24,123 nt of DNA, from contig JADGAW010000009.1 of the NCBI GenBank assembly GCA_015231815.1, positions 1 to 24,123 of the forward strand, given 5' to 3'. Shown here in pieces: positions 1-6,825 of the stretch (the stretch's first letter is position 1; each line of letters opens with the position of its first letter). The DNA comes from Nitrospinota bacterium (lineage in GTDB: Bacteria > Nitrospinota_A > JADGAW01). The notes beneath the pieces are model-generated. The model was given only the letters and a program-made list of their open reading frames with translations, searched no databases and was not told the origin of the DNA. A program made the translations under genes and the position numbers.

Positions 1-13
1 ACCCCATATTTAG

Positions 14-22
14 TGTTATAAT
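14..22 (+). promoter_or_regulatory. Extended -10 promoter element for rpiB
   Basis: The sequence TG-T-TATAAT is a perfect extended -10 element, with a TATAAT hexamer at 17-22. Transcription would start near base 29, giving a leader of about 26 bases before the rpiB ATG at 55. Any -35 element would lie at or beyond the left edge of the window. No Shine-Dalgarno sequence is visible in the leader. Confidence 0.45.
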
Positions 23-54
23 TAACATCCTTAACTACCCAAAACCAATAAAAA

Positions 55-495
55 ATGGCTCTTTTTCTTGCATCTGATCATGGCGGGTTTGAACTCAAAG
101 AAGAGATTAAAAAATACCTCGACACAAATAAAATTGACTACAAGGATCTTGGCACAAATACGTCCGAATCTGTTGATTATCCGGATTATGCAAAAAAAGT
201 AGCGGACGAAATAAATAATGCCGATGGTGAAGGAAAGGGAATTCTTGTTTGTGGAACAGGAATAGGTATTTCAATTGCCGCAAATAAATTTAGGGGCATT
301 CGGGCGGCACTTTGCGGAGATAGCTTTTCAGCAAAAATGTCAAGGCTTCATAATAATGCCAACATTTTGGTTCTTGGGGGAAGAGTTACAGGTTCGGCAC
401 TGGGAGTGGAAATCGTTGATATTTGGCTTAATACTCCTTTTGAGGGAGGAAGGCATCAAAAAAGGCTCGATAAAATAACAGCATTTGAAAACTAA
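55..495 (+). CDS. rpiB: Ribose-5-phosphate isomerase B
   Basis: This is the RpiB/LacAB-type enzyme that interconverts ribulose 5-phosphate and ribose 5-phosphate in the cytosolic pentose phosphate pathway. The protein has 146 residues, the normal family length. The residues expected from E. coli RpiB are all in place: Asp8-His9 near the N-terminus, the catalytic Cys66 followed by the GTGIG phosphate/anion-hole loop (67-71), His99 in the SRLHN segment, and Arg133 and Arg137 near the C-terminus. The ATG at 55 gives a family-typical N-terminus (MALFLASDHGG). It has no Shine-Dalgarno sequence but lies just downstream of an extended -10 element. glyA follows 75 bases downstream on the same strand, and nrdR comes next; this rpiB-glyA-nrdR order is known from deltaproteobacteria-like genomes. 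Identification is secure; activity on allose phosphate, seen in some homologues, cannot be judged. Confidence 0.95.
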   Translation: MALFLASDHGGFELKEEIKKYLDTNKIDYKDLGTNTSESVDYPDYAKKVADEINNADGEGKGILVCGTGIGISIAANKFRGIRAALCGDSFSAKMSRLHNNANILVLGGRVTGSALGVEIVDIWLNTPFEGGRHQKRLDKITAFEN

Positions 496-570
496 GGGCG
501 AGGTTTTCAATAAGCCAAAACGTTAAAATGACTGAGGTACTATATTTATATTAAATAGAGGAGTTTATTA

Positions 571-1806
571 ATGTTACAAGATTTTGATCAGGAGATTTTT
601 CAATCAATAGAGGGCGAAAAAAAACGTCAACAAAACACTCTGGAGCTTATCGCATCGGAGAATATAGTAAGTTCAAATGTTCTCGAGGCATGTGGTTCAA
701 TTATGACCAATAAATATGCTGAAGGGTACCCCTCTAAAAGATATTACGGTGGCTGTGAGTATGTTGATATTGCAGAGCAAATTGCTATAGATCGAGCAAA
801 GGAAATTTTCGGCGCAAACTTTGCCAATGTACAGCCACATTCCGGATCACAGGCAAACATGGCGGTGTATATGGTTGCGGTAAACCCCGGTGACAAAATT
901 ATGGGTATGGACTTATGTCATGGCGGACATTTAACCCATGGCAGCAAAGTAAACTTCTCTGGAAAACTGTACGATTCTGTCTCTTATGGAGTTGACCCAG
1001 AAACTGAACAGTTGAATTACGATACTCTCGAAGAAATGGCTGTTCAAGAAAAACCAAAACTTATTGTTGCCGGAGCGAGTGCATATCCAAGAATTATTGA
1101 CTTTGAAGCTTTTAGAAGAATTGCTGACAAGGTTGGAGCAAAACTTTTTGTCGATATGGCGCACTTTGCAGGACTTGTTGCTGCGGGAGTACACCCTTCA
1201 CCAATTCCTTATGCGGATTTTGTCACAACTACAACCCATAAAACCCTAAGAGGTCCACGAGGTGGCTTGATTTTGACGAAGAATGAAGACGATGCAAAAG
1301 CAATCAATCGAACTATCTTTCCTGGAACCCAAGGGGGACCGTTAATGCATATTATTGCTGCAAAAGCAGTTGCATTTAAAGAAGTACTTCAACCAGAATT
1401 TAAGGATTATGCGGCGCAGGTGGTGAAAAATGCAAAAGTATTAGCAGAAACTCTCAATAAAAATAACTTTAAGATTGTTAGTGGTGGAACAGACAATCAT
1501 TTAATGCTTGTTGATTTGGTAAATCAGGACTTAACAGGAAAAGCAGCAGAAGCGGCACTTGAAGAAGCAGGCATTACTGTTAATAAAAATACGGTTCCTT
1601 TTGAAAAAAGAAGCCCTTTTGTCACTTCAGGAGTAAGAATTGGAACTCCTGCAATTACAACAAGGGGTATGAAAGAAAAAGAAATGGAGACTATTGGAAA
1701 TATGATTGTTAAAGTTCTTTCAGATATAGAAAATAGTGATATACAAAAAACAATTAGACAAGAAGTTGTAGAACTCTGCAACGCCTTTCCAATTTACAAT
1801 AATTAA
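571..1806 (+). CDS. glyA: Serine hydroxymethyltransferase
   Basis: This PLP enzyme converts serine and tetrahydrofolate to glycine and 5,10-methylene-THF, the main entry into one-carbon metabolism. The 411-residue length is normal for the family. The PLP-binding lysine is Lys224 in the signature TTTTHKTLRGPRGG (219-232). The N-terminal LIASEN segment (26-31), the YPSKRYYGG segment (53-61) that contacts folate/PLP, and VDMAHFAG (194-201) are all present. The start is well supported: AGAGGAG at 557-563 lies seven bases before the ATG, one of the few strong Shine-Dalgarno sequences in the window. nrdR begins only six bases after the stop, so the two are almost certainly co-transcribed. It is functionally linked to the cyclo-ligase at 3844, which returns formyl-THF to the folate pool. 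Confidence 0.97.
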   Translation: MLQDFDQEIFQSIEGEKKRQQNTLELIASENIVSSNVLEACGSIMTNKYAEGYPSKRYYGGCEYVDIAEQIAIDRAKEIFGANFANVQPHSGSQANMAVYMVAVNPGDKIMGMDLCHGGHLTHGSKVNFSGKLYDSVSYGVDPETEQLNYDTLEEMAVQEKPKLIVAGASAYPRIIDFEAFRRIADKVGAKLFVDMAHFAGLVAAGVHPSPIPYADFVTTTTHKTLRGPRGGLILTKNEDDAKAINRTIFPGTQGGPLMHIIAAKAVAFKEVLQPEFKDYAAQVVKNAKVLAETLNKNNFKIVSGGTDNHLMLVDLVNQDLTGKAAEAALEEAGITVNKNTVPFEKRSPFVTSGVRIGTPAITTRGMKEKEMETIGNMIVKVLSDIENSDIQKTIRQEVVELCNAFPIYNN

Positions 1807-1812
1807 TGAACA

Positions 1813-2268
1813 ATGCGTTGCCCTTATTGTGAGAATGAAGATACTAGAGTGGTGGATACCAGAACGATGAACGAAGGTTCTGTTATCAGACGCAAGAGGG
1901 TTTGTGGAGAGTGTAATGAAAAGTTTAACACTCTTGAAAGTGTTGAGTTTCATTACCCAACCGTCGTTAAAAAAGATAACACACGCGTTGAATTTGATTT
2001 GAATAAAGTAACCTCTGGCTTGAGAAAAGCATGTCAGAAAAGAATCATTAGTGAGAATAAAATTGAGGAAATGGCTAAAAACATTTCTGAAGAGATAAGA
2101 AGTCAACCGGATAAAGAGGTGAAAACCGAATTTATTGGCAATCTGGTAATGAAATATTTAAAACAAACCGATCATGTAGCTTATGTACGTTTTGCATCAG
2201 TTTACCGTTCATTCAAAGACCTCAACGAGTTCATGGACGAGTTGAAAGGCTTGCTTGACAAGCGCTAA
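1813..2268 (+). CDS. nrdR: Transcriptional repressor NrdR
   Basis: NrdR is the nucleotide-sensing repressor of ribonucleotide reductase genes. The protein has 151 residues, typical of the family. An N-terminal zinc ribbon uses Cys3, Cys6, Cys31 and Cys34, with the conserved VVDTR segment (13-17) and the RRKRVC stretch (26-31) expected for the DNA-binding part. An ATP-cone domain follows from about residue 49 to 139, with the typical PTVVKKD start. The gene starts six bases after the glyA stop and lacks its own Shine-Dalgarno sequence, so translation may depend on coupling to glyA. No ribonucleotide reductase gene or obvious NrdR-box pair is in this window, so its targets lie elsewhere. In related genomes riboflavin genes often follow; here the next gene is a siroheme dehydrogenase. 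Confidence 0.96.
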   Translation: MRCPYCENEDTRVVDTRTMNEGSVIRRKRVCGECNEKFNTLESVEFHYPTVVKKDNTRVEFDLNKVTSGLRKACQKRIISENKIEEMAKNISEEIRSQPDKEVKTEFIGNLVMKYLKQTDHVAYVRFASVYRSFKDLNEFMDELKGLLDKR

Positions 2269-2377
2269 CGGTTTTTCTTCTTCTTTCTTCCGAAAAATGT
2301 TTTAAGGTTAGGTTCCCAACGTTTCTGCACGAGAAAAAAGATTTACGTTTTCATAATAATTTTTATGTAATTTCATC

Positions 2378-3025
2378 ATGGAAAATTTATACCCCGCTTT
2401 TATCAACCTTTCTGGTAAATCCTGCCTTGTCGTTGGAGGAGGAAAAGTATCTGAAAGAAAAGTCCAATCACTTTTGGAAAGCAAAGCATGCGTAACCTTA
2501 GTTTCACCTGAAATTACTGAAAGTTTAAAAGAACTTCATACGTCTGGAAAAATTACCTATATCCCTGAAAAATATTCGTCACCTCATATAGAGGGAGTCT
2601 TTCTGGTAATTTGTGCAACAGATATTAAAGAAGTAAATCAAACGGTTTTTTCTGATGCCCGTGAAAAAAATATTTTAGTAAATGTTGTTGACAAACCTGA
2701 ACTCTGTAACTTTTATGTTCCCTCTCAACTAAAGAGGGGAGACTTGTCAATTGCTATTTCCACCCACGGTAGAAGTCCTGCACTTGCAAGAAAAATCAGA
2801 AAGGAACTAACCGCCCAGTTTGGCGATGAGTATGCCCAGCTTCTTGAGATATTGGGAAGTAAAAGAGAGGAGTTAATGACTCGGTGTAATTCAACGGAAA
2901 AAAGAGGAGAAATTCTCAAAAAGGTTGTGAATTCAGACGTCTTGGAAGTTTTGAGAAGTAAAGGCAGAAAAGAAACAGAGAAGTATATTGAAGATATTAT
3001 GAGTAAAAATCTGGAAGAACGTTAA
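2378..3025 (+). CDS. sirC: Precorrin-2 dehydrogenase / sirohydrochlorin ferrochelatase-type protein (Met8p/CysG N-terminal family)
   Basis: This protein belongs to the family that oxidises precorrin-2 to sirohydrochlorin with NAD+, the step leading to siroheme or other modified tetrapyrroles; some members also insert iron. The NAD-binding Rossmann motif is CLVVGGGKVSERKV (16-29). The conserved aspartate used in catalysis by Met8p/CysG is Asp105 in VNVVDKPELCNF, followed by the family signature GDLSIAISTHGRSPALA (121-137). At 215 residues it is the stand-alone form, without the methyltransferase half of CysG. It is separated from nrdR by 109 bases and from zapB by 106 bases, and no hemA, hemX or other tetrapyrrole gene is adjacent. 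The ATG at 2378 has no Shine-Dalgarno sequence. Whether it also chelates iron or cobalt cannot be judged from sequence. Confidence 0.9.
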   Translation: MENLYPAFINLSGKSCLVVGGGKVSERKVQSLLESKACVTLVSPEITESLKELHTSGKITYIPEKYSSPHIEGVFLVICATDIKEVNQTVFSDAREKNILVNVVDKPELCNFYVPSQLKRGDLSIAISTHGRSPALARKIRKELTAQFGDEYAQLLEILGSKREELMTRCNSTEKRGEILKKVVNSDVLEVLRSKGRKETEKYIEDIMSKNLEER

Positions 3026-3073
3026 AATAGAAAAAAAGTTTACATTTAACTTTGTGTTGGTAGGCAAATTTTT

Positions 3074-3079
3074 TATAAT
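3074..3079 (+). promoter_or_regulatory. Candidate -10 box upstream of zapB
   Basis: A perfect TATAAT lies 52 bases before the zapB ATG. The -35 region is weak: TTGTGT at 3052-3057 gives a 16-base spacer. A start near 3086 would drive the zapB-zapA-6S RNA segment, which follows a 106-base gap after the siroheme gene. Confidence 0.4.
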
Positions 3080-3131
3080 AAATTTCTTGCGGTTATAAAA
3101 ATGATACTTGATGCTATATAAATTGACATAG

Positions 3132-3383
3132 ATGAATGATTTAATTGAAAAAATCCACCTTTATGTTAAAAATAGTAGCAGTAAAATTAAAACATTAGAA
3201 GAGGAGAACAAGAGCTTAAAAGATAAACTTATTCAGAAAGAGTTGGAAATAGAATCAATTAAGCAGGAAAAGCCTGCTGATATTGATTTAAAAGAAAAAT
3301 ATGCAGAATTAACTGAGGAACGTGACTTAATTAAAAGCAAGGTAGAAGGCATTATAAAAACTATTAACAGTTTGAATAGCTAA
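3132..3383 (+). CDS. zapB: ZapB-like coiled-coil cell division protein
   Basis: The protein has 83 residues and is almost entirely charged heptad-type sequence. From about residue 17 to 80 it is predicted by eye to be one coiled coil rich in Glu, Lys, Leu and Ile, with no membrane segment or signal. Small coiled-coil proteins of this size encoded directly before zapA are annotated as ZapB-like; ZapB bridges ZapA to the chromosome terminus protein MatP in E. coli. The assignment rests on size, coiled-coil character and position (two bases before zapA), not on a sequence motif, because coiled coils carry little family signal. The start at 3132 has no Shine-Dalgarno sequence but lies downstream of a TATAAT box. 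An alternative reading is simply a small coiled-coil protein of unknown partner. Confidence 0.7.
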   Translation: MNDLIEKIHLYVKNSSSKIKTLEEENKSLKDKLIQKELEIESIKQEKPADIDLKEKYAELTEERDLIKSKVEGIIKTINSLNS

Positions 3384-3385
3384 AC

Positions 3386-3652
3386 ATGAATGAAACGGTT
3401 GACATTAAAATTCTCAATACACCTTTTACGTTAAAAACAAGAAAAGGTGCCCATTACATCAAGACCCTTGAGTCTTATGTAAATAACAAGATTGATCTTG
3501 TAAGGGGAAATCGAGTTTCTTTAAACAGTACTGAGAATATGGAAACGGTTTTAAAAGCTTGCCTTGCAATAGCTGACGACTATATATCGTTAAAAGAAGA
3601 AGTTGACAATTACGAAAAAGATTTAGGTGGCATTGCTAAACTCATAGGTTGA
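3386..3652 (+). CDS. zapA: Cell division protein ZapA
   Basis: ZapA binds FtsZ filaments and stabilises the Z-ring. The 88-residue protein has the family layout: an N-terminal beta-rich head (VDIKILNTPFTLKT, residues 5-18), the conserved segment around residues 24-36 preceding the helix, and a C-terminal helix that forms the tetramer coiled coil. It begins two bases after the zapB-like stop and has no Shine-Dalgarno sequence, so translational coupling is likely. The stop at 3652 is followed three bases later by the 6S RNA closing stem, reproducing the zapA-ssrS-fau order known from E. coli and many other proteobacteria. This synteny raises confidence in all three neighbours. Confidence 0.9.
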   Translation: MNETVDIKILNTPFTLKTRKGAHYIKTLESYVNNKIDLVRGNRVSLNSTENMETVLKACLAIADDYISLKEEVDNYEKDLGGIAKLIG

Positions 3653-3655
3653 AAT

Positions 3656-3823
3656 CCCCTGCCTTGTTCGAGGATATCCTAAATTCTTTGAGCCAATACT
3701 TTTTTGAAAGGGATCCTGCGTTAGAGGTGGTGTGAAATCCTTTGCGGAATTTCCTAAAGCTTTCTACAGGGAACCCACCTGTTATGCAGGTTCAAAAAAA
3801 CATGATATTACGGCAAGGCGGGG
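3656..3823 (+). ncRNA. ssrS: 6S RNA
   Basis: 6S RNA mimics an open promoter and sequesters the housekeeping RNA polymerase holoenzyme. The 168-base segment lies exactly between zapA and the formyl-THF cyclo-ligase gene, the classic ssrS location. A closing stem pairs CCCC (3656-3659) with GGGG (3820-3823) and, after a single bulged U, GCCTTG (3661-3666) with CAAGGC (3814-3819). The 5' side of the central bubble contains GAGCCAATA, close to GAGCCGATA of E. coli 6S RNA. The 3' side contains the diagnostic small hairpin ACCTG-ttatg-CAGGT (3777-3791), and an apical hairpin pairs 3734-3740 with 3746-3753. It probably derives from the zapBA transcript by processing or from its own promoter; exact ends are approximate. 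Confidence 0.88.
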
Positions 3824-3843
3824 CATAATGTATGAGATGCTAA

Positions 3844-4428
3844 ATGAATAAAGCCTCTGTAAGACAACAACTTCTTAACGTCAGAAATAGCCTTCCCAAA
3901 AAAAAGGTTGCAGATCTTTCCTCAGAAATTTCATCTATTTTTCTCCAACAGGTTTTTTTTAAAAGAAGTAATTGTCTGTTGTTGTACCTTAACGTTGGTA
4001 ATGAGGTGAATACAACAGATGTCATTAATTGTGCCATGAATGAAAAAAAGGCTCTTTTTCTGCCTTTTACGGAAATAGTTGATGAAAAAATAGAAGTAAG
4101 AACCTTTAATGGTTGGAATTCTTTAATTAAAGGTAAGTTTGGAATTCTTTACCCTTCTGAAAAAGGTGTTGATATTAAAGAGTCAGGTATCGACCTTGTG
4201 GTTATACCAGGAGTGGCATTTGATGAAAAAGGAAACAGGATTGGATTTGGAAAAGGTTTTTATGATCAATTGCTTCACCGAAAAAATGATGTGATAAAAG
4301 TTGCACTGGCATATGAATTACAGGTAATGAAAGAATCGTTACCGAAAGAAAAACATGATGTTCATGTTGATTATATTGTTACAGAGAAAAGAGTCATTAA
4401 TTGTAATGAAAATAGAGGAGAAATCTAA
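3844..4428 (+). CDS. fau: 5-formyltetrahydrofolate cyclo-ligase
   Basis: This cytosolic enzyme uses ATP to convert 5-formyl-THF to 5,10-methenyl-THF, clearing an inhibitor that SHMT (glyA, upstream) produces in a side reaction. The 194-residue length is normal. An N-terminal basic segment with RQQLLNVRNSL (8-18) fits the nucleotide-binding part, and the family signature is GVAFDEKGNRIGFGKGFYD (about residues 123-141), containing the glycine-rich R-x-G-x-G-x-G-x-YD pattern. The gene follows 6S RNA, as fau/ygfA does in many proteobacteria, and the rny start codon follows its stop codon with no gap. The ATG at 3844 lacks a Shine-Dalgarno sequence. The only other nearby start signals would remove the conserved N-terminus. 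Confidence 0.93.
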   Translation: MNKASVRQQLLNVRNSLPKKKVADLSSEISSIFLQQVFFKRSNCLLLYLNVGNEVNTTDVINCAMNEKKALFLPFTEIVDEKIEVRTFNGWNSLIKGKFGILYPSEKGVDIKESGIDLVVIPGVAFDEKGNRIGFGKGFYDQLLHRKNDVIKVALAYELQVMKESLPKEKHDVHVDYIVTEKRVINCNENRGEI

Positions 4429-5988
4429 ATGGATTCAATCGGTACTATTATTATCCCCGTTGTAAGCCTGTTATTCGGAGGAATAGGGTTTTACATAAGA
4501 GGTTATTTTCTTGAGAGCAAACTCAAGAATGCAACCAATGAAGCTGCGAAAATTATTGAAGCTTCTAAAAGTGAGGCTCAGGTTAAATATAAAGAAGTTT
4601 TAATCGAAGCCAAGGAAGAAAGCCTGAAAGTTATTAGAGACGCTGAAAGAAAAGGCTTGGAGTTACAAAAAGAAGGTGAAGAAGCATTAAGAAAAGTTCA
4701 GCGAATGGAAGAGGAGTTCAGTCACAAGGAAAAGATGTTAAAAAGGAACGAAGAGGAATTAAGTGAAAAAAGTTCTCGCCTTGATGAACATAAAGAAAGC
4801 CTAAAACATCTTGAGGAAAAGTATGAAAGGCTTGTTCACGAAGAAATTGAAAAATTGGAGAAAATAGCAAACTATACGATTGAAGAAGCAAAAGGAGAGT
4901 TAAAAATACAACTTTTGGATGATGTTCGCCGTGACTGTTCTGCGGATGTGAAGAAAATTCTTGCCGAAGCGAAAGAAAATTCTGAAAAAGAAGCGACAAA
5001 ACTTATCTCCTTAGCAGTTCAAAGGGTTTCTGCTGATCACATTGCTGAATCAACAATTTCTGTTGTTGACCTTCCCAGTGATGATATGAAAGGACGAATT
5101 ATTGGACGAGAAGGAAGAAATATACGTGCTCTTGAACAAGCAACGGGTGTTGATATTATTGTCGATGATACTCCTGGAGCAGTTGTTCTTTCAAGCTTTG
5201 ACCCAATTAGAAGGGAAACGGCACGGTTAGCACTCAATCGTTTAATTCATGACGGAAGAATTCATCCTGGAAAGATTGAATCTATTGTTGAAAAAGCAAA
5301 AAAGGAAGTTATTAACATGATTAGGGAAGAAGGTGAAAAAGCAGCCTTTGAAGTTGGAGTTGATAATCTTCACCCTGACCTTATTAAGCTTCTCGGTCGT
5401 TTAAAGTTTAGAACAAGTTATTCCCAGAATGTACTTCTGCATTCAAAAGAAGTGGCGATTCTTTGCGGTATTATGGCAACAGAACTTGGTCATAATGCCA
5501 AAATAGCAAAAAGAGCGGGACTTCTTCATGATATTGGTAAAGCGGTTGATCACCAAACTCAGGGAACTCATGTTCAGATAGGTATTGATCTTGCGAAAAA
5601 ATATAACGAGGATGCAGTCGTAATCAATAGTATTGCTTCCCACCACGAGGATTGCGAGGCGCAATATATAATCTCAACGTTGGTTGCAGCAGCGGATACC
5701 TTATCTGCTTCACGACCTGGAGCAAGAAGGGAAATGCTGGAAAATTACACCAAACGTTTACGAGACCTCGAGGAAATTGGTGATTCATTTAAGGGTGTAG
5801 ATAAAACTTATGCAATTCAGGCTGGCCGTGAAGTAAGGGTTATGGTTGAACCGGAAAAACTCGATGATGCAAATTCAAGTTTTCTTGCAAAAGATATAGC
5901 AGAAAAAATCAAGAAGGAAATGACCTATCCTGGAGAAATCAAGGTTGTGGTTATTAGAGAACAACGGTTTACTGAGGTAGCAAACTAA
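4429..5988 (+). CDS. rny: Ribonuclease Y
   Basis: RNase Y is a membrane-anchored endoribonuclease that initiates mRNA decay. All parts are visible in order in this 519-residue protein: an N-terminal membrane helix (about 5-24), a long charged coiled coil (about 30-200), a KH RNA-binding domain (about 214-275) with the GxxG loop in IIGREGRNIRAL, and an HD hydrolase domain (about 335-425) with the metal-binding His367-Asp368 in LLHDIGKAVDH, then a C-terminal tail. The ATG directly follows the fau stop codon, and the Shine-Dalgarno GAGGAG lies inside the end of fau (AGAGGAGAAATCTAAATG), so the two are translationally linked. ymdB follows after four bases, the usual pairing. Length and domain order match the Bacillus-type enzyme. 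Confidence 0.97.
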   Translation: MDSIGTIIIPVVSLLFGGIGFYIRGYFLESKLKNATNEAAKIIEASKSEAQVKYKEVLIEAKEESLKVIRDAERKGLELQKEGEEALRKVQRMEEEFSHKEKMLKRNEEELSEKSSRLDEHKESLKHLEEKYERLVHEEIEKLEKIANYTIEEAKGELKIQLLDDVRRDCSADVKKILAEAKENSEKEATKLISLAVQRVSADHIAESTISVVDLPSDDMKGRIIGREGRNIRALEQATGVDIIVDDTPGAVVLSSFDPIRRETARLALNRLIHDGRIHPGKIESIVEKAKKEVINMIREEGEKAAFEVGVDNLHPDLIKLLGRLKFRTSYSQNVLLHSKEVAILCGIMATELGHNAKIAKRAGLLHDIGKAVDHQTQGTHVQIGIDLAKKYNEDAVVINSIASHHEDCEAQYIISTLVAAADTLSASRPGARREMLENYTKRLRDLEEIGDSFKGVDKTYAIQAGREVRVMVEPEKLDDANSSFLAKDIAEKIKKEMTYPGEIKVVVIREQRFTEVAN

Positions 5989-5992
5989 CTTT

Positions 5993-6775
5993 ATGTTTAA
6001 TCTTCTTTTTGTCGGTGATATTGTTGGAAAACCGGGAAGAAAAGTTCTTAAACATAAACTTCCGGAGATTATAGAACGGCATAATGTTAATTATGTCGTT
6101 GCTAACTGTGAGAATTCTGCAGGAGGAAAAGGAGTTACGACCAAGACTCTGGACGAAGTTTTTAATGCTGGCGTTGATGTTGTTACGGGGGGCAACCACT
6201 TCTGGGACAAAAAAGATCAAATCCCCGAAATAACTGCTAACCCTTCGGTTATTCGACCGGCGAATTACGGACCAGCAGTTCTGGGAAAAGGGTTTGGTAT
6301 TTATACTATTGAAAAGTTTGGTCTGTCCATTGGGGTCATCAACCTAATGGGGAGGGTTTTTATTGAAATCCCCCTTGATTGTCCTTTCAGAAAGTTTGAT
6401 GCAATATTTGATGAGATAAAAAACCAATGTGATATTATTCTTGTCGATTTTCACGGTGAAGCAACATCTGAAAAAATAGCTTTTGGTCGGTACGTCGATG
6501 GAAGAGCCACAATGGTTTTTGGAACACATACCCATGTTCAGACAGCAGATGAACAAGTTTTCCCAAAAGGAACAGCTTATATTTCTGATGCGGGCATGAC
6601 TGGTCCAAAAGATTCGGTCATTGGGGTAAAAGTTGATGGGATTCTCAAAAGGTTTCTCACAGGACTTCCCATTAAACATGAAGTTGCCGAAGGAAACAAC
6701 ACTATAAACGCAGTCCTTGTTTCCTGTAAGAGAAAAACCTTCAAGGTTGAATCAATTCTGAGAATTAACGAATAG
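5993..6775 (+). CDS. ymdB: YmdB-family metallophosphoesterase
   Basis: This family (TIGR00282) is a dinuclear-metal phosphodiesterase; Bacillus YmdB hydrolyses 2',3'-cyclic nucleotides and affects biofilm and motility decisions. The 260-residue length is typical. Metal ligands are visible: Asp9 in FVGDIVG, Glu40-Asn41 in NCENSAGG, Asn68-His69 in GGNHFWDKK, His154 in DFHGEATSEK, and His179 and His181 in GTHTHVQTAD. The gene begins four bases after rny without a Shine-Dalgarno sequence, and rny-ymdB coupling is widely conserved. A 50-base gap separates it from the convergent yceI-type gene, and I see no convincing terminator there, so read-through antisense into that gene is possible. Confidence 0.92.
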   Translation: MFNLLFVGDIVGKPGRKVLKHKLPEIIERHNVNYVVANCENSAGGKGVTTKTLDEVFNAGVDVVTGGNHFWDKKDQIPEITANPSVIRPANYGPAVLGKGFGIYTIEKFGLSIGVINLMGRVFIEIPLDCPFRKFDAIFDEIKNQCDIILVDFHGEATSEKIAFGRYVDGRATMVFGTHTHVQTADEQVFPKGTAYISDAGMTGPKDSVIGVKVDGILKRFLTGLPIKHEVAEGNNTINAVLVSCKRKTFKVESILRINE

Positions 6776-6825
6776 TCTTAATATACCTCTTTTGACGATT
6801 AACACCAGAGCTATTTTCCTTTTAT

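Noticed and set aside
1720..2106. A 128-codon minus-strand open frame across the end of glyA and nrdR
   Set aside because: It is antisense to two certain genes, has no recognisable domain or ribosome-binding site, and its composition is that expected of a mirror frame.
2249..2291. Possible terminator after nrdR: GCTTG/CAAGC stem and a 20-base pyrimidine tract
   Set aside because: The stem has only five pairs, lies inside the coding end, and is eight bases away from the T-rich tract.
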